From contig OY760195.1 of the NCBI GenBank assembly GCA_963663375.1, positions 2,790,001-2,854,000 on the forward strand: a DNA stretch of 64,000 bases, written 5' to 3'. Made by a program: the position numbers and the translations under genes. The notes beneath the pieces were generated by a model that saw only the letters and a program-made list of their open reading frames with translations, was not told where the DNA came from and made no database searches. This DNA comes from JAYREN01 sp963663375. Its GTDB lineage: Bacteria; Acidobacteriota; Holophagae; Holophagales; Holophagaceae. Positions 33,173 to 41,250 of the stretch are shown in pieces (position 1 is the first letter of the stretch; each line of letters starts with the position of its first letter).

Positions 33173-33961
33173 TTAGTTCCCCATCATCCGGAACATCAGG
33201 ATGGCTCCCGCGGCGGCGACGTTCAGGGAATCCATCCGGTTGGCCATGGGAATGGCCACCAGCCGATTACAGCGCTCGAGCCATGCGGCATCCAGACCGT
33301 GGGCCTCGGGGCCCAGCACCAGGGCGGTGCGGCCCTCGGGGTGCCAGCGCCGGGCGTCCAGGGCCTCGGGGCTGAGGGCCGCGCCCACGATCTCGCCTCC
33401 CCCTTCGCGCCATTGCTCCAACATGGGCCCGGGATCCTCCCGCTGCCACACGGGTATCGTCCAGGCGGCCCCCATGGAGACCCGAACCGTGCGGCGCTCG
33501 AAAACGCCCGGGCCCCGACCCGTCAGGACGCCATCCATGCCCAGGGCCGCCGCGCTCCGCAGGATCAGTCCCAGGTTGTCCACGTTGTCCACATGGGGCA
33601 GCACCACGAGACGCCGGGCCGCCAGCAGTTGCTCCACGGGTGGCTCCGGGGGCGTTGCCACAGCGCAGAGCACGCCACGATGGAAGGGGAAACCCACCAG
33701 GGCCTGGAGGTCTTCGCCTTCCAGGCAAAGGGTCAACGTGTCCGGTGGGATCTGCGGAGTGAGCGCCTCCAGGGCCTCGGGGGTGGCGAGCACGGAGAGG
33801 ATTCGCAATTTCCCCTTGCGCCCTGCGGCGAGGGCCGATTCCACCAGGAAGCGCCCCTCGCAGATGAAACAGGGACCGGCCTCGGGATGCAGGGAGCCCT
33901 TGGCTCCATGCAGGGAACGATAGGGCTGGAGGTCGGAATCGTTGGGGTTCATCGCCTCCAT
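33173..33961 (-). CDS. SpoU/TrmH-family RNA 2'-O-methyltransferase
   Basis: The protein (262 residues from the ATG at 33961; 259 if the ATG at 33952 is used) ends with the SPOUT knot motifs: VLPHVDNVDNLGLILRSA (motif 1), LVLGPEAHGLDA (motif 2) and VAIPMANRMDSLNVAAAGAI (motif 3). The N-terminal part contains an FICEGRFLVESAL segment as in L30e-like substrate-binding domains. Members methylate a ribose 2'-OH in rRNA or tRNA with SAM; the target is not readable here. It is divergent from the TPR gene, whose start lies 45 bp away. Confidence 0.88.
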   Translation of the reverse strand: MEAMNPNDSDLQPYRSLHGAKGSLHPEAGPCFICEGRFLVESALAAGRKGKLRILSVLATPEALEALTPQIPPDTLTLCLEGEDLQALVGFPFHRGVLCAVATPPEPPVEQLLAARRLVVLPHVDNVDNLGLILRSAAALGMDGVLTGRGPGVFERRTVRVSMGAAWTIPVWQREDPGPMLEQWREGGGEIVGAALSPEALDARRWHPEGRTALVLGPEAHGLDAAWLERCNRLVAIPMANRMDSLNVAAAGAILMFRMMGN

Positions 33962-34005
33962 CCTAGCCTCTGTCGGTAGGATGGATTTTTCATTCCGAGG
34001 ATTCT

Positions 34006-35217
34006 GTGACACCTGCGCTTCTGATTCCTGCGTTGATTGTCCTCGTTCAGGCGGAAGATCCGCCTCTCGACAAGGACTCAGCCAAGCTCGCGAGGGAGGT
34101 CGATCAGCGGATCGAAGCGGGGAGGGCGCTGCTTTCCGCGGGGAAGGCCAACGAAGCGATCGCGAAATACCAGGAGGCGGCAAAGCTGGACCCCAAGAGC
34201 TCCTGGCCCGTTTCCGCCATGGCGGAGCTCTTCCTCCAGGCCTCCAAGGCCACATCGCCGGAGCACGTGGAGGAATATCGTCGGAATGCCACGGCTCTGG
34301 CCGACCAGGCTATCAACCTCTACGACCTCGATTACATTGCCACCTCGGTGTTGGGGGAACTCAACGGGGCGCCCAAGGAGTCCCGCCACATACCCGTTCC
34401 CGAGGCTCGAAAGGCCTTCGAGGAGGCCGAGGCCAAGTTCGGAAAGCACCAGTACGAGGCCGCCAGCGAGGATTACGCCCGGGCCCTGAAGCTGGATCCC
34501 GCGTACACCGATGCCGTGCTCTATCAAGGCGACTGCTACTTCATGCTGCAGCGTTTTCGCGAGGCCGAAGTCCGATATCGTCGAGCGACGGTTCTGGAGC
34601 CCAACTACGCCCGGGCCTGGCGCTTTCTCTTCGACTGCCTCCTCAAGCAGCGGCTCTGGGACGATCTGGAAATGACCGGCCGCGAGGCCATCGCGGCCGA
34701 ACCGGATGACTTCACGGCCTGGGGACGCCTTCGCCAGGCTCGGGAGGCAAGCGCGAAAAAGGGGCTAAAACGATTCGCCTGGCCGAAGGTCGGCCGCGTC
34801 AAGCCCGGCGCGGACGGCAAGGGGGGCGAGATCCAGGTGGCCATGCCGGAAGGGGAGGCCGAGTCCCTGGACGGGGCCTTGGCGCTTTCGGTGTTGATGA
34901 CCCGGGTGGCGGTGCTAGGGAATGACCCCAAGACACTCAAGGAGCTTGGCCTGGACATCCTCAGCCCCTTTCAGCGGGAGCTGCGCGCCTGGACGATGGC
35001 CCTGGACGTGCTGGAGGGCCACTTGGGAGATGGCAAGACGCCCAAGGTGGATCCGGCTTGGCTCCAGCTCCGGGACATGAAGCGCACCAACCACCTGGAG
35101 ACGGGGCTATTCCTGCTGGCCTTCAAGCCCGAATACCGGCCGGACTTTGAGGCCTGGAAGCAGAAGAATCCCCGTGGCATCGAGGCCTTCATCGAAATGT
35201 TCGGCCTGCGCCCCTGA
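34006..35217 (+). CDS. TPR-repeat protein with signal-like N terminus
   Basis: A GTG at 34006 (CGAGG upstream) gives 403 residues. The first 16 residues (TPALLIPALIVLVQAE) look like a short signal peptide. Several tetratricopeptide units follow, recognisable in AGKANEAIAKYQEAAKLDPKSS, KHQYEAASEDYARALKLDPAY and RFREAEVRYRRATVLEPNYARA. The C-terminal third lacks repeats. TPR proteins act as assembly platforms, and no partner can be named. The stop is 4 bp from the convergent recN stop. Confidence 0.75.
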   Translation: MTPALLIPALIVLVQAEDPPLDKDSAKLAREVDQRIEAGRALLSAGKANEAIAKYQEAAKLDPKSSWPVSAMAELFLQASKATSPEHVEEYRRNATALADQAINLYDLDYIATSVLGELNGAPKESRHIPVPEARKAFEEAEAKFGKHQYEAASEDYARALKLDPAYTDAVLYQGDCYFMLQRFREAEVRYRRATVLEPNYARAWRFLFDCLLKQRLWDDLEMTGREAIAAEPDDFTAWGRLRQAREASAKKGLKRFAWPKVGRVKPGADGKGGEIQVAMPEGEAESLDGALALSVLMTRVAVLGNDPKTLKELGLDILSPFQRELRAWTMALDVLEGHLGDGKTPKVDPAWLQLRDMKRTNHLETGLFLLAFKPEYRPDFEAWKQKNPRGIEAFIEMFGLRP

Positions 35218-35221
35218 ACCT

Positions 35222-36904
35222 TCAGCCCAGCAGGCTCCGCGCATGGGCCTGGGCCTCGGCGCCATCGGGATGCCCCGAGAGGAGTCGGGCCAGTTCCCGG
35301 ACCTGCTCGTCTCCCGCCAGCCAGGTGAGTTCGCTGCGGGTGCGGCCCCCGGCGGTGGCCTTGCGGAGGCGACCGTGGTGTTCGGCCCGGGCGGCCACCT
35401 GGGCCAGATGGGTAACGGCGAGCACCTGATGGCGGTGGCCCAGTTCGCGCACGGCGGCACCAACCGCCAGGGCGGTCTCGCCACCGATACCCGCGTCCAC
35501 TTCGTCCAGCACCAGGGTCAGGCCGTCCTCGGCCTGGGGGTTCAGGGCCATGCCCGCGCCTAAGAAGGAGAGCATCACGCGGCTCAATTCACCGCCAGAG
35601 GCGATCTTGGCGAGGGGACGGAAACCCTCGCCGGGATTGGGCTCGATCCAGAGGGCCAAGGCGGAAAACCCCGCGGCGGAGACCCGCACAGACTGGCCTG
35701 TGTGCTGTACCGGGCTGCCGGAATCCAGGGCCAGGGAGAGCCGCGCCTGGAGCCGGGCCCCGGCCATGCCCAGCTTCTGGAGCCGGGCGTGGACTTCCTT
35801 TTCGAGCTTGGGGATCCAGGCGCTGCGTCGTTCGTGGAGGGCCTCGGCGGCGCTGCGGTAGGTCTCGGCGGCCTTCGTCAGGCGGGCCTCGAGTTCTTTC
35901 ATGGAGCTGGACCCGGCCAGGAGGTCCCGCTGCTCTTCCTTGAGGGCCTTGAGGCGATCGGCCAGCTCCTCGGGTTCGCAGCGGTGGCGCCGGGCCAGCC
36001 GCTCGAAGGCGGCCAGTCGGGTCTCGATGAACTCGATGCGCTCCACGCCGGCCTTGGACCAGTGGATGGCCTGATCCTGGGCCAGGGCCTGGAGGTCTTC
36101 CAGCTCCAGCAGGGCCGAGCGCAGGCGGTCCACCTCGCCCTGGGCATCGGGCAGGACGGAGGTGGCGCGGATCAGGGCGCGGTGGGCGGTCTCGATGGGG
36201 GGAATGGCCTCGCGGAAGGATTCTGCGGCCTCGCGGAAGGCCTGCTCGAGCTGGGCCGCGTGGCGCAATGGTTCCCGCTCGCCTCGGAGCTGAACCCACT
36301 CGCCGGGTTTGGGCGCCAACTTCTCGAGGTCCTGAATCTGCTCGGTGAGCCACACGAGGCGGGATTCCCGCTCGGATTCGCTCTTGCGGCGGGCCCGGAG
36401 GGCGGCCTCGGCCTCCCGCACGGCTTCGGCCTCGGCGGAGAGATCCGCGTGCAGGCCCAGGGCCTCGTCCAGCAAAGTGAGGTGGCGCTCCTCGGAGAGC
36501 AGGGACTGATGATCGTGCTGGCTGGTGAGGCGCATCCATAGGCGCCCGGCCTCCCGCAGATCCCCCAGATTGCAGCTGGCGCCGTTGATCCAGGCGCGGC
36601 TGCGCCCCTGGGCACCCACCTCCCGGCGCAGCACCACGGGCTGTTCCGCCGGTAGTCCCCGGGCTTCGAGAAAGGCCAGCCAGCCTTCGAAGCCCTCTTC
36701 CACGACGCCCTCGACCACGGCGCGCTCGCTGTCCACTCGCACCAGGTCGCCGTCGCCCCGGGCGCCCACCAGTAGGGCCAGGGCATCCACCAGCAGCGAC
36801 TTGCCCGCGCCGGTCTCCCCGGTGAGGACCGTGAAGCCCCCCTTGAAGGGCACCGTGAGGTCCTCGACCAGGGCGAGATTCTGGATGCGCAGGGACGTAA
36901 GCAT
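35222..36904 (-). CDS. recN: RecN: DNA repair ATPase
   Basis: The 560-residue SMC-like protein has the N-terminal half of a split ABC ATPase with Walker A TGETGAGKS near residue 30, a long Ala/Glu/Arg-rich coiled coil (about residues 150-370), and the C-terminal half with the signature SGGELSRVML near residue 435 and Walker B LVLDEVDAGIGG. RecN acts in the cytoplasm in recombinational double-strand-break repair. Size and domain order are normal for the family. It is convergent with the TPR gene and divergent from the diguanylate cyclase. Confidence 0.95.
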   Translation of the reverse strand: MLTSLRIQNLALVEDLTVPFKGGFTVLTGETGAGKSLLVDALALLVGARGDGDLVRVDSERAVVEGVVEEGFEGWLAFLEARGLPAEQPVVLRREVGAQGRSRAWINGASCNLGDLREAGRLWMRLTSQHDHQSLLSEERHLTLLDEALGLHADLSAEAEAVREAEAALRARRKSESERESRLVWLTEQIQDLEKLAPKPGEWVQLRGEREPLRHAAQLEQAFREAAESFREAIPPIETAHRALIRATSVLPDAQGEVDRLRSALLELEDLQALAQDQAIHWSKAGVERIEFIETRLAAFERLARRHRCEPEELADRLKALKEEQRDLLAGSSSMKELEARLTKAAETYRSAAEALHERRSAWIPKLEKEVHARLQKLGMAGARLQARLSLALDSGSPVQHTGQSVRVSAAGFSALALWIEPNPGEGFRPLAKIASGGELSRVMLSFLGAGMALNPQAEDGLTLVLDEVDAGIGGETALAVGAAVRELGHRHQVLAVTHLAQVAARAEHHGRLRKATAGGRTRSELTWLAGDEQVRELARLLSGHPDGAEAQAHARSLLG

Positions 36905-36995
36905 GGGATCAGACTAGCCCAGCCAAGGCCTCCTGGGTACCCGTTCATGGGCTTGGGAGGGATCCTGCCGAAGGGGTGGGATACTCTGGAACGCC

Positions 36996-38801
36996 ATGCT
37001 GGACCAGGATCGTAAACCCCGCTCGCTCCGGACCATCCTCTACTGGGGGTTGGTGGGGATCTCCCTGACCTTTGCTGTCACCAGCTACGCCCTGCGGCTC
37101 TACGTGGAGGCGCGGCTCTCCGAGCAGTCTGAGGCCCAGGTGCGAGCCATCAGCCGCCACCGGGCCCAACAATCTCTGCAGTTGGCCCTGCTGGATGGGG
37201 AAATCGGGTTACGCGGCTACATGGTAACGGGGGATTCCAGGCTTCTGGGTTCCTACTATCGAAGCCCACAAGCGGAGGCCGATGCCATCCGGAATACCCT
37301 GGACAACCTGGACCCGGCGGATCGCGAACTGGCCGAGGCTCCCATTGCCCGCATCCAGGCCATGGTGCGGGCTTGGCACCAGGACGTTGCGGACCCCCTG
37401 GTGCGCCGGCGAGGCCTTGGTCCGATCGTGGACCTCAAGAACACGCTCGAAAAGGAGAGGGAGAGCTTCAATGCCATCCGAGAGGCTAGCGAAGCCCTTT
37501 TGCGCCTGCTCGATGATCGCGACAACGTGCGCCTGGTGGAGGTCGAGGCCTCACTCCAAACCGCTCGAACCCTCTCGATCATCGCCATGGCGATGGTCTT
37601 CCTTCTGGGGATCTGGGTTTCACGGATGATTCTTCGGAAGGTTGCGGATCCGCTGGTGGAGCTCGCCGATGCGGCCCGGCTGGGCTCCGGTTTTCCCGAG
37701 CCCGAAACGATCCACTCAGTGCGGGAAGTCGAGGTGCTCAGTCAGGCGCTCTTCGAGCTCGATGGCCGAATCCGGGATCGCGAGCGCACCCTGCGCGAGG
37801 ACCAGCAGGAGGCCCAGACCGTTCGGGATTTCACGGACCTGGTGCAGCGGATCGACCGGGAGGAGGATCTCCTGGCTGCCCTCGAGCAGGCACTGCGGCG
37901 CAATCTGGAGGCGGATGTGGTCCAGGTGATTCTCCGCGCGCCTGAGGGCGAGGGCCTCGAGAGCCGGATTCCCACCATGGTCCCGGAAGAAGCGGAGCGG
38001 CACCGGATCCTGGGGAATGCCATGCTTTGTCGGGCCATACAGAAGGGAGGGGCGGTGCAGCTGGACGCTAAGGCGCCCACGGCCTGCATCTGTTCCCTGG
38101 GCGTACCCGGCAAAGGTTCCTATCTCTGCGTTCCCCTCGTGGCCTCCGGCCAGGTGATGGGACTGGTGAATCTCCAGGCCAAGCGCGCCGGTCATTTCAC
38201 CCCGCGTTTGCAGCGGATCGCTGAGGCCTGCATCTCGGTTGTCGCCTCGGCGCTCCAGTACCTGCGCGCCCTGGACCTCGCCCAGGAACAGGCCATCCGG
38301 GATGGCCTCACGGGCACTCTGAACCGCCGCTTCCTGGATGAGGTTCTGCGCAAGGAAGCGGATCAGGCCCTGCGCCGGAAGGATGCTCTTTCGGCCCTCA
38401 TGCTCGACATCGACCACTTCAAGCTGTTCAACGATACCTTCGGCCACGAAGCCGGAGACGAGGTGCTCCGGGCCTTTGCGCGATGCCTCCGCGAGCAGGT
38501 GCGCACTGGGGATGTGGTGGCTCGCTATGGGGGCGAGGAATTCTCGGTGCTGCTGCCCCATACCGGCCACGAGGAAGCCGTGGCCCTGGCGGAGCGCTTG
38601 CGGATAAAGGTGGAGTCCCTTCCTCTGCCCGAGCCCGAATTCCCGAAGGGGTGCCGGGTAACGGTGAGCATCGGTGTCGCCACCTTGCCCGACCATGCCT
38701 CCGATGCCGAAGGTCTGCTTTGGGCCGCCGACAAGGCCCTGTACGGCGCCAAGGGCGGGGGCCGCAATCGCGTGGTGGGCGCCGGGGACATCACGCTCTG
38801 A
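36996..38801 (+). CDS. Membrane diguanylate cyclase (CHASE3-like, GAF-like, GGDEF)
   Basis: The 601-residue protein has a first transmembrane helix (about residues 14-35). A helical extracytoplasmic domain resembling CHASE3 follows (LLDGEIGLRGYMVTGDSRLL is the typical segment), then a second helix (about 190-210), a short linker, a GAF-like region (about 285-420) and a C-terminal GGDEF domain. The active-site motif is RYGGEEF near residue 512. RTGD lies five residues before the motif, which matches the inhibitory I-site RXXD. It should make c-di-GMP with feedback inhibition. The signal sensed is unknown. Confidence 0.9.
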   Translation: MLDQDRKPRSLRTILYWGLVGISLTFAVTSYALRLYVEARLSEQSEAQVRAISRHRAQQSLQLALLDGEIGLRGYMVTGDSRLLGSYYRSPQAEADAIRNTLDNLDPADRELAEAPIARIQAMVRAWHQDVADPLVRRRGLGPIVDLKNTLEKERESFNAIREASEALLRLLDDRDNVRLVEVEASLQTARTLSIIAMAMVFLLGIWVSRMILRKVADPLVELADAARLGSGFPEPETIHSVREVEVLSQALFELDGRIRDRERTLREDQQEAQTVRDFTDLVQRIDREEDLLAALEQALRRNLEADVVQVILRAPEGEGLESRIPTMVPEEAERHRILGNAMLCRAIQKGGAVQLDAKAPTACICSLGVPGKGSYLCVPLVASGQVMGLVNLQAKRAGHFTPRLQRIAEACISVVASALQYLRALDLAQEQAIRDGLTGTLNRRFLDEVLRKEADQALRRKDALSALMLDIDHFKLFNDTFGHEAGDEVLRAFARCLREQVRTGDVVARYGGEEFSVLLPHTGHEEAVALAERLRIKVESLPLPEPEFPKGCRVTVSIGVATLPDHASDAEGLLWAADKALYGAKGGGRNRVVGAGDITL

Positions 38802-38869
38802 GCGGCATCCCACTTGACAGTCCCACAACCGGCATTTCATCCTGATCCATTAGGTCTTTGTCAGTTCCA

Positions 38870-39000
38870 TAGCGCGATATCCAGAAAGGTGGAGGGACGG
38901 GCCCTGTGAAACCTTGGCAACCTGCTTGTGGGTGAGCGTGGTGCCAATTCCCCCCGGACGGCGGAGCCGTTATCCGGAAAGATGCTGAGCGAAGTCGGAA
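38870..39000 (+). promoter_or_regulatory. SAM-I (S-box) riboswitch
   Basis: The core of the SAM-I aptamer is easy to read: GGTGGAGGGACGGGCCC, then TGAAACC, TTGGCAACC, a hairpin, GGTGCCAATTCC, a second hairpin closed by CCGG/CCGG, and GATGCTGAG at the 3' end. It lies about 90 bp upstream of the methionine operon start and binds S-adenosylmethionine to reduce expression. No clear intrinsic terminator follows, so the expression platform could act on translation or through a terminator I do not recognise. Confidence 0.93.
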
Positions 39001-39087
39001 CGACAAGAATCTCACCTGGAATCCCTGGCTTTGAGGCCGAGGTGTCGCGCGCGGAACAGGCGCGGCCACAATTCTTCCCGAGGTTCC

Positions 39088-40944
39088 ATGTCTTCATCCT
39101 TCCAGGACGCCCTGAGGGCGGGCCAGCGATTCCTCTTCGACGGGAGCACCCCCACGGTCCTCTATGAGCGGGGCGTGTTCATCAACAGCAGCTTCGAGGA
39201 GACCAACCTCACGCGCCCCGATCTGGTGCTAGCCATCCACCGGGAGTTCGTGGCCGCGGGGGCCCAGGTGCTCACCACGAATACCTGGGCGGCCAATCGC
39301 GCTAAGCTCCGAGCCTTTGGTCTGGTTGAGCGGGGGGCCGAGATCAATCGGGAGGGCGCGAGGCTCGCCCGGAAGGCCCTGGAGGGGAGCCACGGCTGGG
39401 TGGCGGGCTGCATCGGTCCCCTGGGCCTGACCCTGGAACCCTTCGGGCCCCTTTCCCTGGCGGAAGCCCGCGAAATCGTGCAGGAACAGGCGCTGGCCCT
39501 GGTAGAAGGGGGTGCCGATCTCTTTGTGCTGGAATCCTTCCGGGATCTGCACGAGGCCCTGGAGGCGCTGGCCTCTGTGAAGGCGGTCTCCGAACTCCCT
39601 GTGGCCGTGCTGCTGAGTGCCGATGAGAGCTACGGCAGTGGCGGCGGATTTGCCGTGAATCCGGAGTGGTTCGTGCGCAAGCTCTCCGAGGCCGGAGCCG
39701 ATCTGGTGGGCATCTCCGAGGGGGCCGGTCCCGCCACCATCCTGGAAATGCTGCCCCGCCTGAAGGAAGTTGCCACGGCCCCCATCCTGGTCCAGCCCAG
39801 CGCCGGGCTGCCCCGGGTGGTGGATGGGCGCCTGCTCTACATGGCGAGCCCCGAGTACCTGGGCGAGTTCGCCCGCCAGGCCTTCCTGGCCGGGGCTCGG
39901 GCCATCGGCGGCTGCGCGGGCACGAGCCCCGCCCACAGCCGCGCCATGTGCGGGGCGCTGCGCCAGGAACACGCCTTCCAGGAGGGGATGGAAACGCGCG
40001 TTCGCGAAACGGAAGTCCAGGGTGTGGAGCCCGTGCCCTTCGCGGAGCGCAGTACCCTCAGTGCCAAGCTGGCGCGCAAGGCCTTCGTCTACTCTGTGGA
40101 GCTGGTGCCGCCCCGGGGCCTGGACATGGAGAAGATGCTGATCAAGGCGCAGCAATGCCAGGATCTGGGCGCCGACTGCGTGAACGTGCCCGATGGTCCC
40201 CGGGCCATGGCCCGGCTCTCAGCCCTGAGTACCGCCCTGCTCATCCAGCAGCGGGTGGGGATCGAGACCGTGCTCCACTACGCCTGTCGCGACCGCAACC
40301 TGCTGGGCATCCAGGCCGATCTGCTTGGGGCCGCGGCGCTGGGGCTGCACAACGTGCTGGCCATCACGGGCGATCCGCCCAAGCTGGGGCCCTATCCCAA
40401 GGCGACAGCGGTCTTCGATGTGGATGCCGTGGGGCTCGCGGGCATCCTGCGGGATCTCAACTGCGGTCTGGATCTGGGCGGAAGCGCCATCGGCATCCCG
40501 GCCTCCTTCAGCATTGGTGTGGGCGCCAACCCGGATGCCCCGGACCGGGAGCGGGAATTCTCGCGCTTCGAGCGCAAGGTCGAAGCCGGGGCGGAATGGG
40601 CCGTGACCCAACCGGTATTCGACGCCGAGAGCCTGTTCCGTTTTCTCGAACTGTCGGATCGTCTCGGGATCCCGGTCATCGCCGGGCTTTGGCCCCTCAA
40701 GAGTCTTCGAAACGCCCAGTTCATGGCCACGGAGATCCCGGGTGTCCATGTGCCCAAGGCAGTCCTGGACCGCATGGGGCGCTGGGAGAAGGCCGAAGAC
40801 CAGCTCCGGGAAGGCCTGGCCATCACCCGGGAGATCCTGGAGGCCGCCCGGAGCAGCGTGGCGGGCATCCAGCTCTCCGCCCCCTTTGGGCAGGTGGAAC
40901 TGGTGGCTCCCTTCCTGCCTGGCCCGAAAGGAGCCCTGGTATGA
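39088..40944 (+). CDS. Homocysteine S-methyltransferase-like/MetF fusion with degenerate zinc site
   Basis: The ATG at 39088 (618 residues) has CGAGG seven bases upstream. The N-terminal half (about 1-320) is a homocysteine S-methyltransferase barrel, and the C-terminal half (about 335-610) is a 5,10-methylenetetrahydrofolate reductase with VELVPPRG, ITGDPP and VTQPVFD motifs. Two of the three zinc-ligand cysteines are missing: the family motif GLNCG is GISEG (Glu211) and GGCCG is GGCAG (Cys276 kept, Ala277). The MetF part looks intact. The fusion resembles Bacillus YitJ. The SAM riboswitch controls it, and metH follows. Confidence 0.88.
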   Translation: MSSSFQDALRAGQRFLFDGSTPTVLYERGVFINSSFEETNLTRPDLVLAIHREFVAAGAQVLTTNTWAANRAKLRAFGLVERGAEINREGARLARKALEGSHGWVAGCIGPLGLTLEPFGPLSLAEAREIVQEQALALVEGGADLFVLESFRDLHEALEALASVKAVSELPVAVLLSADESYGSGGGFAVNPEWFVRKLSEAGADLVGISEGAGPATILEMLPRLKEVATAPILVQPSAGLPRVVDGRLLYMASPEYLGEFARQAFLAGARAIGGCAGTSPAHSRAMCGALRQEHAFQEGMETRVRETEVQGVEPVPFAERSTLSAKLARKAFVYSVELVPPRGLDMEKMLIKAQQCQDLGADCVNVPDGPRAMARLSALSTALLIQQRVGIETVLHYACRDRNLLGIQADLLGAAALGLHNVLAITGDPPKLGPYPKATAVFDVDAVGLAGILRDLNCGLDLGGSAIGIPASFSIGVGANPDAPDREREFSRFERKVEAGAEWAVTQPVFDAESLFRFLELSDRLGIPVIAGLWPLKSLRNAQFMATEIPGVHVPKAVLDRMGRWEKAEDQLREGLAITREILEAARSSVAGIQLSAPFGQVELVAPFLPGPKGALV

Positions 40945-41231
40945 CGAACGTGAAGGTGCATTTCCTGCTGGAGGATCTCCTGGTGGAGGCACCCCAGGGT
41001 ACCGACCTGCGCGCCGTGGCCGAGGCTTCAGGGGCCGATGTTACTTTCGGCTGTGGCTCGGGCTCCTGCGGCACCTGCCGGGTGCGGGTGGTGGAAGGCC
41101 TGGAACATTGCTCCGAAGCGGGCAGCGAGGAAAAGGATTTCCTCCGGGCGCTCGAGGCCCCTGCGGACCATCGTCTGGCCTGCCAGGTGCGCGTGAAGGG
41201 CGATCTCGAGATCGAGTACGTGGGACTCTGA
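40941..41231 (+). CDS. [2Fe-2S] plant-type ferredoxin in the methionine operon
   Basis: The 96-residue protein begins at an ATG that overlaps the stop of the fusion gene (ATGA). Cysteines 38, 43, 46 and 81 lie in the spacing C-X4-C-X2-C-X34-C, the binding site of plant-type [2Fe-2S] ferredoxins. It is followed by metH after 19 bp. The operon position suggests an electron donor for reductive reactivation of cobalamin in MetH or for the MetF reaction. Both are inference from position; in many bacteria a flavodoxin or an NADPH-dependent reductase does the former. Confidence 0.85.
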   Translation: MTNVKVHFLLEDLLVEAPQGTDLRAVAEASGADVTFGCGSGSCGTCRVRVVEGLEHCSEAGSEEKDFLRALEAPADHRLACQVRVKGDLEIEYVGL

Positions 41232-41250
41232 GATTCAAAGGAAAATATCT

